This document shows positions 51,190-64,000 of a stretch of 64,000 nucleotides of DNA, one piece after another; within the stretch, counting starts at the first letter, position 1; each line of letters opens with the position of its first letter. Under the pieces are notes generated by a model. That model saw only the letters and a list, made by a program, of their open reading frames with translations. It ran no database searches and was not told the DNA's origin. A program made the position numbers and the translations under genes. Source of the stretch: Marivivens donghaensis (lineage in GTDB: Bacteria > Pseudomonadota > Alphaproteobacteria > Rhodobacterales > Rhodobacteraceae); assembly GCF_011806565.1 (NCBI RefSeq), contig NZ_JAATOP010000001.1:496001-560000 (forward strand), written 5' to 3'.

Positions 51190-52308
51190 ATGTCGCACAA
51201 TCCCATCCGTCCCTGGCGTAATATCGACCGCCGCAAGTCCCGCCAGATCATGGTTGGCAACGTGCCGGTGGGTGGCGACGCGCCGATCTCCGTGCAGACG
51301 ATGACCAACACGCTGACCCACGACGTCAAAGCGACGCTGGATCAGGTGATGCGCGCTGCCGAAGCTGGCGCGGACATCGTGCGTGTCTCGGCGCCCGATG
51401 TTGAATCGAGCATGGCGCTGAAAGAGATTTGCCGCGAAAGCCCCGTGCCGATCGTGGCGGACATCCACTTCCACTATAAGCGCGCTATCGAGGCTGCCGA
51501 GAATGGCGCGGCCTGTCTGCGCATCAATCCCGGCAACATCGGTGACGAAAAGCGCGTCAAAGAGGTCATCAAGGCCGCGAAGGACCACGGCTGTTCGATC
51601 CGTATCGGCGTGAATGCTGGCTCGCTCGAACGTCACCTGCTGGACAAATACGGCGAGCCGACCCCCGACGCGATGGTGGAAAGCGGCCTCGACCACATCA
51701 AGATCCTTCAGGACAATGACTTCCACGAATTTAAGATCAGCTGCAAAGCCTCGGACGTTTTCATGGCGGCTGCGGCCTACCAGATGCTAGCGGACGCGAC
51801 TGACGCGCCGATCCACCTTGGGATCACCGAAGCGGGCGGTCTGATGTCGGGCACGATCAAGTCGGCTATCGGCATGGGCAACCTGCTGTGGATGGGGATC
51901 GGGGACACGCTGCGCGTCAGCCTTTCGGCCGATCCTGTCGAAGAGGTGAAGGTCGGTTACGAAATCCTCAAGTCGCTCGGCCTGCGCCACCGCGGCGTGA
52001 ACATCATCTCCTGCCCGAGCTGCGCGCGTCAGGGCTTTGACGTGATCAAGACTGTCGAGATCCTCGAAGACCGTCTCCAACACATCAAGACGCCGATGAG
52101 TCTTTCGATCATCGGCTGCGTGGTGAACGGTCCGGGTGAGGCGCTGATGACCGATGTCGGCTTTACCGGCGGCGGTGCAGGGTCGGGCATGGTCTATCTG
52201 GCGGGCAAGCAGAGCCACAAGCTCGGCAACGATGGCATGATCGAACACATCGTCGAGCAGGTCGAAAAGAAGGCCGCCGAGATCGAAGCGGCGAACGCGA
52301 CCGAATAA
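51190..52308 (+). CDS. ispG: 4-hydroxy-3-methylbut-2-enyl-diphosphate synthase
   Basis: The 372-aa 4Fe-4S enzyme of the MEP isoprenoid pathway has [21 protein letters not shown], and the cluster cysteines in [11 protein letters not shown] plus [10 protein letters not shown]. The flavodoxin-dependent bacterial form is indicated by length. It is preceded by a GAGG site and a 10-bp hairpin. Confidence 0.95.
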   Translation: MSHNPIRPWRNIDRRKSRQIMVGNVPVGGDAPISVQTMTNTLTHDVKATLDQVMRAAEAGADIVRVSAPDVESSMALKEICRESPVPIVADIHFHYKRAIEAAENGAACLRINPGNIGDEKRVKEVIKAAKDHGCSIRIGVNAGSLERHLLDKYGEPTPDAMVESGLDHIKILQDNDFHEFKISCKASDVFMAAAAYQMLADATDAPIHLGITEAGGLMSGTIKSAIGMGNLLWMGIGDTLRVSLSADPVEEVKVGYEILKSLGLRHRGVNIISCPSCARQGFDVIKTVEILEDRLQHIKTPMSLSIIGCVVNGPGEALMTDVGFTGGGAGSGMVYLAGKQSHKLGNDGMIEHIVEQVEKKAAEIEAANATE

Positions 52309-52326
52309 GACCTGAACACTGAAACG

Positions 52327-52356
52327 AAAACGGGGGCCAGTCGGCCCCCGTTTTTT
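52327..52356. terminator. Bidirectional terminator between ispG and the SulP gene
   Basis: AAAACGGGGGCC-AGTC-GGCCCCCGTTTT is a perfect 12-bp stem followed by further T residues; it serves both convergent genes. Confidence 0.85.
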
Positions 52357-52357
52357 G

Positions 52358-54106
52358 TTATTCAGCTGCTTCTGCCGCTGGCGGCGTCGATTTCGGCGCC
52401 AGTTTCTCCATCGCATCGAACTGCGACAGGAAGATCTCGCCCGTCAGTTCGTGCAGGAAGTGCGAGGTTTGCAGCTTGTCCATAACGGGGCCTTTGACCT
52501 CGGACATGTGCAGCTTGATGTTGTTCGCCTTGAGTCGCTCGTTGATCGCTTCGAGGCTTTCCAGCGCCGAGAAGTCGATGGCGTTCACTGCCGACATCAT
52601 CAGAACGAGGTTCTTCACGCCGCAATCCGGCTGGATACGGTCATAGATGAAGTCTTCGAGGAAACGCGCATTGGCGAAGTAGAGGCTTTCGTCGACGCGG
52701 ATCGTGACCAGCGAAGGATCGGTGATGACCGTGTGGCGGCGGATGTTGCGGAAGTGCTCGGTGCCTGCAACGAGTCCGACTTCTGCAATGTGCGGACGTG
52801 AGGTCTTGAGCAGGAACAGGATGACCGAGAGGCCGACACCTGCCGAAACACCGACCTCGACACCGAACAGCAGGGTCAGGGCAATCGTGGTCGCGACGGC
52901 AAAGAAGTCCTGACGCGAGTAGCCCCACGAGCGCTTGAGGATCGAGAAATCGACGAGGCTCAGAACCGCAACGATGATGGTCGCCGCCAGCGTTGCCTTC
53001 GGGAGGAAATACAGCAGCGGGGTGAGCGCGACAGCGGCAATGGCCAGACCGACAGCGGTAAAGGCACCGGCAGCGGGCGTTTCGGCACCTGCGTCGAAGT
53101 TCACGACCGAGCGGGCAAAGCCGCCGGTGACCGGATAGCCGCCGGTGAAGGCAGCGCCGATGTTGGCAGCGCCAAGGCCGATGAGTTCCTGATCCGGCAC
53201 GATGCGCTGACGCTTCTTCGCGGCGAGCGTCTGGGCAACCGAGATCGATTCAACGAAGCCGATGATCGAGATCAGAAGGGCAGGAACGAACAGCTGGCCA
53301 ATCACGGTGGGCGACAGGTCTGGCATGGTGAAGGGCGGCAGGCTCTGCGGAACGGAACCGACGATCTTGACGCCCCAGTCATTCAGACCAAGCGCCCAAG
53401 TGACAACGGTGGTCGCGACGACGGCAGCGACCGGACCGGCTTTGGTCAGGATGTCGGCCATGCGCGGCTTGAGGCCCTTCGACAGCAGCAGCGGCTTCAG
53501 ACCCTTGCGAACCCAGAACAGGAACACGGTCGCAGCAACACCTAGGATCAGCGTGATGAAATTGAGGCCGGAAATGTTGTGGAACAGGCTCTCAATCATG
53601 TGGGGCAGGGTGTGGCCCGACAGGTTGATGCCGAGGATGTGGCCGATCTGGCTGCCTGCGATCAGGATGCCGGAAGCGGTGATGAAACCTGCGATCACAG
53701 GGTGCGACAGGAAGTTGGCGATAAAGCCGAGCTTCAGCAGGCCGAGGGCCAACAGCATGACGCCCGACAGGAACGCGAGCGACAGGGCCGCTGTGGCGTA
53801 ACCCATCGTGCCGCTTTCGGCGATGTTGCCGATAGCAGCAGCGGTCATGAGCGAGACGACGGCCACGGGGCCGACAGCCAGCGAACGCGAGGTGCCGAAG
53901 ACCGCATAGAGCATAATCGGCACGATGGAGGCGTAGATACCGGCTTCGGGCGGCAGACCGGCGAGCAGCGCGTAGGCCAGCGACTGCGGCACGAGCATGA
54001 TCGTCACGATCACGGCGGCGATCAGGTCGTTCGACAGCGCATCGCGGTTATAGGTGCGACCCCATTGGAGGATCGGCAGATAGCGGGAGAGAGAGGAGAA
54101 GTTCAT
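52358..54106 (-). CDS. SulP-family anion transporter with STAS domain
   Basis: The 582-aa carrier has 10-12 membrane helices, with LVPQSLAYALLAGLPPEAGI and GAANIGAAFTGGYPVTGGFA signatures, and a C-terminal STAS domain (about 440-560, VKNLVLMMSAVNAIDFSAL). SulP proteins move sulfate, bicarbonate or other anions. Lying 94 bp after the DUF442-SQR gene on the same strand, sulfate or sulfite export or uptake linked to sulfide oxidation is plausible. Confidence 0.9.
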   Translation of the reverse strand: MNFSSLSRYLPILQWGRTYNRDALSNDLIAAVIVTIMLVPQSLAYALLAGLPPEAGIYASIVPIMLYAVFGTSRSLAVGPVAVVSLMTAAAIGNIAESGTMGYATAALSLAFLSGVMLLALGLLKLGFIANFLSHPVIAGFITASGILIAGSQIGHILGINLSGHTLPHMIESLFHNISGLNFITLILGVAATVFLFWVRKGLKPLLLSKGLKPRMADILTKAGPVAAVVATTVVTWALGLNDWGVKIVGSVPQSLPPFTMPDLSPTVIGQLFVPALLISIIGFVESISVAQTLAAKKRQRIVPDQELIGLGAANIGAAFTGGYPVTGGFARSVVNFDAGAETPAAGAFTAVGLAIAAVALTPLLYFLPKATLAATIIVAVLSLVDFSILKRSWGYSRQDFFAVATTIALTLLFGVEVGVSAGVGLSVILFLLKTSRPHIAEVGLVAGTEHFRNIRRHTVITDPSLVTIRVDESLYFANARFLEDFIYDRIQPDCGVKNLVLMMSAVNAIDFSALESLEAINERLKANNIKLHMSEVKGPVMDKLQTSHFLHELTGEIFLSQFDAMEKLAPKSTPPAAEAAE

Positions 54107-54200
54107 TGGTGCCTCGAACCGAGGAAAAAGAAAAAGGTGGCGGAGCTATGTGGGAACCCCGCCAAGGTGCTGCCCGGCATGGACACCGGGCAGATATGGG

Positions 54201-55877
54201 TCACGAATTGGCCGAAATCGCTTCGGGTTTGACCATCCATTCGCGACCGCGAAGCATGGCTTTCCAGTAGACCGGCGGCAGCGCGGTCTCTTTGAGCCAC
54301 CATGCCGCGCGGGTCGGCTTGGTCCCGTCGAGCAGGAACTTGGGGAAGCTCGGGAGGAGCTTGCCGCCGTAGCCGAACTCGGCGAGGACGATCTTGCCGC
54401 GCTCGACGGTGAGCGGGCAGGAGCCGTAACCGTTGTACTGCACAGCGGCGGACTTGCCGTCGATATCGGCGCAGACGTTCTCGGCCACGACAGGCGCCTG
54501 AACACGGGCCGCAGCGGCGGTCTTTGCGTTCGGCGCGTTCATCACGTCACCCAGCGACCAGATGTTTTCATAGGTCTTGTGACGCAGGGTGGACTGGTCG
54601 ACGTCGACCCAGCCGGCAGCATCGGCCAGCGGAGAGACGCGGATGAAGTCAGGGGCGACCTGCGGCGGCACGACGTGGATCATGTCGAAGTCGACGGTGA
54701 CTTCGGTCTTTTCGGTGTCCGGCTTGGCCACGGTAAAGGTCGCCTTCTTCGCCTCGCCGTCGATCGACTTGAGGTTATGGAAGAAGTTGAGGGTCGCGTC
54801 GTACTTCTCGATGTATTTCTCGAGGGCGGGCACGTATTCCTTCACGCCGAACAGCACACCGCCAGCGTTCATGAACTGGATGTCGATGTCCTTGAGGGTG
54901 CCGTTGCGGTACCAATGGTCGCCGGACAGATACATCGCCTTCTGCGGCGCGCCAGCGCACTTGATCGGCATCGGCGGCTGGGTGAAGATCGCCTTGCCCT
55001 CTTTCATTTCGCTGACCAGCTTCCACGTGTAGGGCGCAAGGTCATAGCGGTAGTTCGAGGTCACACCGTTTCTTCCGAGCGTTTCGACAAGACCTTCGAT
55101 GCCGTTCCAGTTCAGCTTAAGACCCGGCGCAACGATCAGGCGCTTGTAGCCCACGGTGCGGCAGCCATCGAGGATGACGACGTTGTCTTTCGGTTCGAAC
55201 GCGGCGACGGCGGCTTTGATCCACGTAATATCACGGGGGATCAGGCTGCCCATCGTCTTGGAGGTTTCTTCGGGGTGGAACACACCGCCACCGACGAGCG
55301 TCCAGCCCGGCTGGTAGTAGTGGATATCCGCCGGATCGATGATCGCGATCTGGAGGTTCGGTTTGCGGGCCTTCAGCGAGGCCGCGACCGAGATACCGCC
55401 TGCACCGGCACCGACGATGACGACTTCATACGAGGCGTCGGTGGTGTTGGTCGGGGTCTTGCCGCCGTTGACGATGCGGCGGACAACGCCGCCCATGTTG
55501 TAGCCAGCCGCCTTGGTGGTGGCGAGGATATCCGAGGTCGACAGCTTGTTCGCTTGGCTCAGCGACCACAGCGTCGCGGAGCGGGTGCCGGTGCGGCAGT
55601 AGGCCAGCACCGGACCAGGGAGGGTATCAAGGGCATCGCCGAACTTCTCAGCGTCGTCATCGCCAACCTTGCCCGAGACGATGGGCAGGTAGAGGGTCTC
55701 GAGACCGGCCGCTTTAGCTGCGGTTTCGATCTCTTCAAACGTCGGCTGGTCCGCGCCTTCACCGTCGGGACGGTTGCAGATGATCGCGCGGAAGCCCGCT
55801 TCGGCGATTGCCGGAACGTCGGCGGCAGTGATCTGCGGCGTTACGCTCAGGCGTTTGCTGATGGTCTTGATGTCCAT
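54201..55877 (-). CDS. DUF442 (TIGR01244) phosphatase-like domain fused to sulfide:quinone oxidoreductase
   Basis: The 558-aa fusion has an N-terminal DUF442 domain with the loop CRTGTRS (94-100) and a C-terminal SQR-like flavoprotein. The FAD motif VVIVGAGAGGIS begins near 152. Cysteines in PIKCAGAPQK and YGSCPLTV sit where SQR enzymes have catalytic or structural Cys, followed by the membrane-associating tail. SQR passes electrons from sulfide to quinone, forming persulfide. The DUF442 domain may transfer sulfane sulfur. The fused form is known in this class. Confidence 0.85.
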   Translation of the reverse strand: MDIKTISKRLSVTPQITAADVPAIAEAGFRAIICNRPDGEGADQPTFEEIETAAKAAGLETLYLPIVSGKVGDDDAEKFGDALDTLPGPVLAYCRTGTRSATLWSLSQANKLSTSDILATTKAAGYNMGGVVRRIVNGGKTPTNTTDASYEVVIVGAGAGGISVAASLKARKPNLQIAIIDPADIHYYQPGWTLVGGGVFHPEETSKTMGSLIPRDITWIKAAVAAFEPKDNVVILDGCRTVGYKRLIVAPGLKLNWNGIEGLVETLGRNGVTSNYRYDLAPYTWKLVSEMKEGKAIFTQPPMPIKCAGAPQKAMYLSGDHWYRNGTLKDIDIQFMNAGGVLFGVKEYVPALEKYIEKYDATLNFFHNLKSIDGEAKKATFTVAKPDTEKTEVTVDFDMIHVVPPQVAPDFIRVSPLADAAGWVDVDQSTLRHKTYENIWSLGDVMNAPNAKTAAAARVQAPVVAENVCADIDGKSAAVQYNGYGSCPLTVERGKIVLAEFGYGGKLLPSFPKFLLDGTKPTRAAWWLKETALPPVYWKAMLRGREWMVKPEAISANS

Positions 55878-55922
55878 GATATCTCCTCTCCTTGTTTATT
55901 TTTTTGCGAGGTCGGTCCGGCC

Positions 55923-56807
55923 TTAGAGGCCGTTGACCGGAACCTTCAGCATCGGGTTGCCGTCCTTGTCGGTCGGCACTTCACCCGCGCGCATGTTCAC
56001 TTGGAGCGAGGGGATAATTAGACGCGGCATGGCGAGCTGCGCATCACGCTCGGTGCGGAACTTGACGAACTCTTCTTTCGTCTTGCCTTCACCAACGTGG
56101 ATGTTGTGGGTCTTCTCGTCGCCGACGGTGGTTTCCCACTGGATGTCACGACCGTTCGGGCCGTAGTCGTGACACATGAAGAGGCGCATATCGACCGGCA
56201 GTTCCAGCACTTTCTGGATCGAGTCGAACAGGATGCCTGCGTCGCCACCCGGGAAGTCGGCGCGGGCCGAGCCACCGTCCGGCATGAACAGGGTGTCGCC
56301 GACGAACGAGGCGTTGCCCATCGTGTGGACCATGCAAGCAGGCGTGTGACCCGGCGTGTGCATGGCGAAACACTTCATGTTGCCGACCATGTATTCGTCG
56401 CCGTCCTGGAACAGCTTGTCGAACTGCGAGCCGTCACGCTGGAATTCGGTGCCTTCGTTGAAGACTTTGCCGAAAACGTCCTGAACGGTCTTGATGTGCT
56501 CGCCGATACCGATCTTGCCGCCCAGTTTTTTCTGGATGTACGGCGCAGCCGAGAGGTGGTCGGCGTGGACGTGGGTTTCGATCAGCCACTCCAGCTCCAG
56601 ACCTTCGTCTTCGATGTACTTGATGATCTCGTCAGCCGAATCGTACGTGATACGGCCTGCGGCGTAATCAATGTCCATGACCGAGTCGACGACGGCACAC
56701 TTCTTGGTTTCCGGATCCTTGACCACATACGAGATGGTCCATGTCGCTTCGTCGAAGAAAGCTTTGACGTCCGGGGTGATATCCATGTTGACGGGGTAAT
56801 TTGTCAT
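55923..56807 (-). CDS. MBL-fold hydrolase, persulfide-dioxygenase-like
   Basis: The 294-aa metallo-beta-lactamase-fold protein has the metal motif THVHADHLSAA (78-88), GHTPACMVH and GDTLFMPDGGSARADF, the pattern of ETHE1/Blh persulfide dioxygenases and hydrolases. With the SQR gene 45 bp downstream it should oxidise the persulfide formed there to sulfite. It is the first gene of the operon. A good ribosome site precedes the ATG. Confidence 0.88.
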   Translation of the reverse strand: MTNYPVNMDITPDVKAFFDEATWTISYVVKDPETKKCAVVDSVMDIDYAAGRITYDSADEIIKYIEDEGLELEWLIETHVHADHLSAAPYIQKKLGGKIGIGEHIKTVQDVFGKVFNEGTEFQRDGSQFDKLFQDGDEYMVGNMKCFAMHTPGHTPACMVHTMGNASFVGDTLFMPDGGSARADFPGGDAGILFDSIQKVLELPVDMRLFMCHDYGPNGRDIQWETTVGDEKTHNIHVGEGKTKEEFVKFRTERDAQLAMPRLIIPSLQVNMRAGEVPTDKDGNPMLKVPVNGL

Positions 56808-56858
56808 TTTCGGTACTCCTCGTGCGAGCTTGCGCTCTAAGAAAGACTTCGCAGCCTA

Positions 56859-56924
56859 TCAGGTCTATACCTGAAAACATTGCGATGTTGAAATGTATAT
56901 GCTCCCATACTTTGATTGTGTCAA
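56859..56924 (-). promoter_or_regulatory. Promoter and palindromic operator of the sulfide operon
   Basis: On the minus strand TTGACA (56919-56924) and TATACA (56894-56899) are 19 bp apart. Downstream, TCAGGT-CTAT-ACCTGA (56859-56874) is a perfect palindrome about 52 bp before the MBL ATG, well placed for a repressor. No BigR/SqrR-type regulator is in the window. The rest of the 385-bp gap (56808-57192) holds no gene I can support. Confidence 0.45.
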
Positions 56925-57135
56925 CGGAAGCATTGCAAAAGCCAGATAAAATCTTCAAAAAAATGAATATGTATTGGTGTGTGAGATCACTCAAACGTCC
57001 CAAAGGGCAGTTTTTCCAAGGGGTTACGGTCTGCACTACCCGATCGAGTAGGGCGATCTGACACGGGGTAAGCGCAACCTCTGGGCGCGTCATTCGAGCG
57101 TTCGGCGCTTGGAATTCCTTTGACCGAGTCGCGCA

Positions 57136-57163
57136 TTGCGCCTCACTCAAAGACGGCTATTCT
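57136..57163 (+). promoter_or_regulatory. Weak candidate promoter for the small membrane gene
   Basis: TTGCGC (57136-57141) and TATTCT (57158-57163) are 16 bp apart, 30 bp before the GTG start. Confidence 0.25.
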
Positions 57164-57192
57164 GCACGTCTATCGATAGAGGAAGACGCCCC

Positions 57193-57405
57193 GTGATTAA
57201 GCTGATCGACGTTCACCACCCGTGGTTCAAGCCGCTCTGGCGCCGTATCCTCGTTGTCATCCTGCCGCTCGGCTGGGCCTTGTTTGAGCTGTCGCGGGAT
57301 GACGAAATGTGGGCGCTGCTCTTCGGTGCGATCGGCATTTACGCGGCATACATGCTGTTCTGGGTCTTCCGCACGGAACACGCGAACTCCGAAAGTGAGG
57401 GTTGA
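57193..57405 (+). CDS. Small membrane protein of unknown function
   Basis: The 70-aa protein begins VIKLIDVHHPWFKPLWRR and has two hydrophobic helices (ILVVILPLGWALFEL, ALLFGAIGIYAAYMLFWVF) with a short polar hinge. GTG 57193 is favoured by AGAGGAAGA upstream. I recall similar short proteins in Rhodobacteraceae, function unknown. Confidence 0.65.
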   Translation: MIKLIDVHHPWFKPLWRRILVVILPLGWALFELSRDDEMWALLFGAIGIYAAYMLFWVFRTEHANSESEG

Positions 57406-57553
57406 GCGGGCCGCGCCAAGCGCTCATCCATACGTGGAAAACTGTTGTTCTGTTGGACACACATGGACAAAACGCATGTATACGAAGGGTTAGTGACTAC
57501 CCAATAGTGCATTTCGATATATCCTTGGGCCTAAGAAATCCGAGGAGGGTGCC

Positions 57554-61565
<4,012 letters not shown>

Positions 61566-61569
<4 letters not shown>

Positions 61570-62996
61570 TTCAGTGCCAGCACGTCCTTATATAGTGCCG
61601 CGTATTTCGCGGCGGATGGGCCCCAGCCAACGGGTTGGGCCATCGCGTTCTTCTGCATTTTTTCCCATGTCGCCGCGTCCTGATAAAGATCGCAGAGACG
61701 GTTGATCGCGTTCCGGAGCGCTTCGGTCGTGATCGGGCTGAACTGCACGCCAGTCGCCACCTTGGCCGCCAGCGCCGCCGGAGATGCGTTGATCACCGTA
61801 TCCGCAAGCCCGCCGGTGAGCGCCACGCAGGGGATTGTACCATATCGCAGACCATAAAGCTGCGTGAGACCGCACGGTTCGAAACGGGAGGGCACGAGGA
61901 TCGCGTCACCGCCCGCGATCAAGCGGTGGGATAGCGTTTCGTCATAACCGATGCGCACGCCGACGTTCTCGTGGTTGGCAAGCTCGCGGTAGGCCTGTTC
62001 AAGGCCCGCATCGCCCGACCCCAGCAGCGCAAGCTGGCCGCCGCGCGCGGTCAGGGTCGGCATGGCTTCAAGCAGCAGGTCGAGGCCCTTCTGCTCGGTC
62101 AGGCGCGAGACAACGACGCAGAGCGGGCCATTGCTTTCCGGCAGCCCGAATTCTTTCTGAAGCGCGGCCTTCGCGCGCTTTTTCCCGCGCGGGGTTTTGT
62201 AGGGCGGGATGTTGATGTCGGTCTTCGGATCCCACGCCTTATCGTCGATCCCGTTGAGGATACCCACTAGGTCATCGCGGCGATACCGCATCACACCATC
62301 AAGGCCGAAGCCGAAGTGTTCGGTCATCAGTTCTTCGGCGTAGGTCGGAGACACGGTGGTGAGCTTGTCCGCGTTAATGAGGCCCGCCTTCAGCGCGGCG
62401 ATCTGGCCCCAGAATTCATAGCCTTCGGACGTGAACCGCTCGGAATCGAGGCCCAGCGTGCCGATCTTCTCGGCAGGGGCGAGGCCGTGGAATGCCATGT
62501 TGTGAATGGTCATCACCGTGCCGACTTTATCGCTCAGGCCCATCTGGTACAGGTATTCGGTCATCAGACCCGCCTGCCAGTCGTGGCCGTGCAGAACGTC
62601 GGGCCGCCAGCCATTTACCCCCTCGGCCGCAATGACGGCGGCCGCACGGCCCAGAGCGGCGAAACGTTCGGCGTTATCCGGCCAGTCGCGTCCGTCAGGG
62701 CCGAGGTAGATGTTCCCCTCGCGGTCATAAAGGTGCGGCGCGTCGAGCAGCAAGAGGTCCAGCCCCTCGACCTTGGCCGCGAGCACACGGGCGGGACCGC
62801 CCATGAGATCATCGAACGAAAGAACCTTTCGGGCGCCCTCGGCACGCGATTTGACCTGCGGATAGAGCGGCATCAGCGTCCGCATCCGGACGCCCTCCTG
62901 CTCTAGCGCGATGGGCAAAGCCCCCGCTACGTCGGCCAAGCCGCCGGTTTTCACCAGCGGCGCGCACTCGGAAACGACCGAAAGGACTTGTGTCAT
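61566..62996 (-). CDS. glgA: Glycogen synthase (ADP-glucose)
   Basis: The 476-aa GT5 enzyme has the ADP-glucose binding [13 protein letters not shown] at the N-terminus, HGHDWQAGL mid-protein and the catalytic-region signature [18 protein letters not shown]. It extends alpha-1,4-glucan from ADP-glucose. It overlaps glgC and glgX by ATGA on both sides. Confidence 0.96.
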
Positions 62997-64000
62997 AGAC
63001 TTGCTTCTCGCTTATCCAGCATCGATTGCGTGATGAGCGTCGTGCCTTTCGGCGTGACGCGGAACCACTTCGCATCTTCTTCGGGATCCTCGCCAACGAC
63101 GAGTCCTTCGGGGATGATTACACCGCGATCGATGACAACTTTGCGTAGTCTTGCTGAACGATTAATCACTGCGTAGGGCAGAACCACCGAGTGATCGAGC
63201 ACAGCATAGGAATTGGTGTGCACTTCGGTAAAGAGCAGCGAGTTGCGCACCTCGGTTCCCGAAATGATACAGCCGCCCGACACCATCGACGAAATTGCGA
63301 CGCCGCGGCGGTCCTTTTCATCGTGGATGAATTTCGCCGGCGGGACGCTTTCCGAATAGGTCCAGATCGGCCAGTCGCGGTCCCAGAGATCCAGTTCGGG
63401 GGTGAAGCTGGTGAGGTCGATGTTGGCTTCCCAGAACGCATCGACGGTGCCGACGTCTTTCCAGTAGGCGGGGGCGCCTTCGTGGCGAACGCAGCTTTCG
63501 TCAAAGCGGTGCGCCATCGCCTTACCGTTCTTTACGATCTCGGGGATGAGGTCGTTGCCGAAGTCGTGGCTGGAGTTCGGATCGACGGCGTCGGCCTTCA
63601 GCAGCTCGCGCAGGAATTTCCACGAGAAGACGTAGATGCCCATCGACGCCAGCGCGAGGTTCGGGTCCTCGGGCGTTGCGGGCGGGTCTTTGGGCTTTTC
63701 GAGGAACGACGTGATCTGGCCTTGGTCGTTGGTGGCCATCACGCCGAAGGCGGTGGCCTCCATGCGCGGGACGGTCAGACAGCCGATAGTCACGTCCGCG
63801 TTGGTCTCCACGTGCTGACGGATCATCAGCTCGTAGTCCATTTTGTAGATGTGGTCGCCCGCGAGGATCACGATGTAATCGACGTCGTAGCTGTCCACGA
63901 TATCCACGTTCTGCGCGACGGCGTCGGCGGTGCCGCGATACCACATGCTTTCGTCCATACGCTGCGAGGCAGGCAGGATGTCGAGGAATTCGTTGCGCTC
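62993..64000 (-). CDS. glgC: Glucose-1-phosphate adenylyltransferase (5' end outside window)
   Basis: About 336 C-terminal residues are present and the frame is open through base 64000, reading [20 protein letters not shown], so the gene continues beyond the edge. [25 protein letters not shown] and the beta-helix tail [20 protein letters not shown] match ADP-glucose pyrophosphorylase. It makes ADP-glucose, the regulated step of glycogen synthesis. Order glgC-glgA-glgX-pgm. Confidence 0.95.
   Translation of the reverse strand, partial: ERNEFLDILPASQRMDESMWYRGTADAVAQNVDIVDSYDVDYIVILAGDHIYKMDYELMIRQHVETNADVTIGCLTVPRMEATAFGVMATNDQGQITSFLEKPKDPPATPEDPNLALASMGIYVFSWKFLRELLKADAVDPNSSHDFGNDLIPEIVKNGKAMAHRFDESCVRHEGAPAYWKDVGTVDAFWEANIDLTSFTPELDLWDRDWPIWTYSESVPPAKFIHDEKDRRGVAISSMVSGGCIISGTEVRNSLLFTEVHTNSYAVLDHSVVLPYAVINRSARLRKVVIDRGVIIPEGLVVGEDPEEDAKWFRVTPKGTTLITQSMLDKREASL

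Overview
The window looks like a chromosomal segment of an alphaproteobacterium, most likely a Rhodobacteraceae (Roseobacter-group) species. The grounds are family resemblance, not a search: high-GC coding, a TolC-family gene followed by a PopZ-like gene, a C4-pathway 5-aminolevulinate synthase of the Rhodobacter type next to RodZ-like and ispG genes, a DUF6280-type small protein, and a glgC-glgA-glgX-pgm operon. Genes lie head to tail, with many ATGA or GTGA stop/start overlaps.

Layout. 1-3978: sugar-acid operon (tail of a DHDPS-family dehydratase, ketoglutarate-semialdehyde dehydrogenase, dgoK, dgoA, SMP-30 lactonase). 4060-4704: TRIC-type channel. 4763-13848: a 9.09-kb integrative island in the 3' end of tRNA-Cys(GCA). 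It is bounded by a 17-bp direct repeat and carries paired arm-type repeats at both ends. Its genes are a previously uncalled 48-aa small gene coupled to a compact family-A-polymerase-like protein, a type III restriction-modification pair (mod, res), a NucS-like nuclease candidate and a tyrosine integrase. 14055-17224: Pcm-like methyltransferase, TolC, PopZ-like. 17225-30774: cobyric acid synthase, modABC, DUF6280-type protein, efp, two aminotransferases, an ABC exporter, ygfZ, valS. 30837-37762: Lrp regulator divergent from an ornithine/lysine decarboxylase, an orphan molybdenum hydroxylase overlapping a DUF2235 hydrolase, metF divergent from a metR-like regulator. 37716-41508: GGDEF/EAL protein, inositol monophosphatase, Lrp regulator, tRNA-Leu(TAA). 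41577-46799: 5-oxoprolinase pxpBCA, a small membrane protein, and a ribulokinase/SDR operon whose SDR is broken by an in-frame TGA. 47002-52308: M20 dipeptidase, hemA, RodZ-like, ispG. 52358-56807: sulfide-handling operon (persulfide dioxygenase-like, DUF442-SQR fusion, SulP). 57193-64000: two small unknowns, then the glycogen operon, with glgC running off the right edge.

How the genes work together. The first operon turns aldonic acids into pyruvate plus triose phosphate and 2-oxoglutarate. modABC supplies molybdate, which the orphan xanthine-dehydrogenase-family subunit would need. The sulfide operon detoxifies sulfide and persulfide and may move sulfate. The glycogen operon makes and remodels glycogen. 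The most unusual part is the island: a defence-type element whose mod-res operon and nuclease gene share a GGGGCAAATA-centred quasi-palindrome, next to a stripped-down polymerase-like gene of unknown role. All functional statements come from reading motifs; no search was run.
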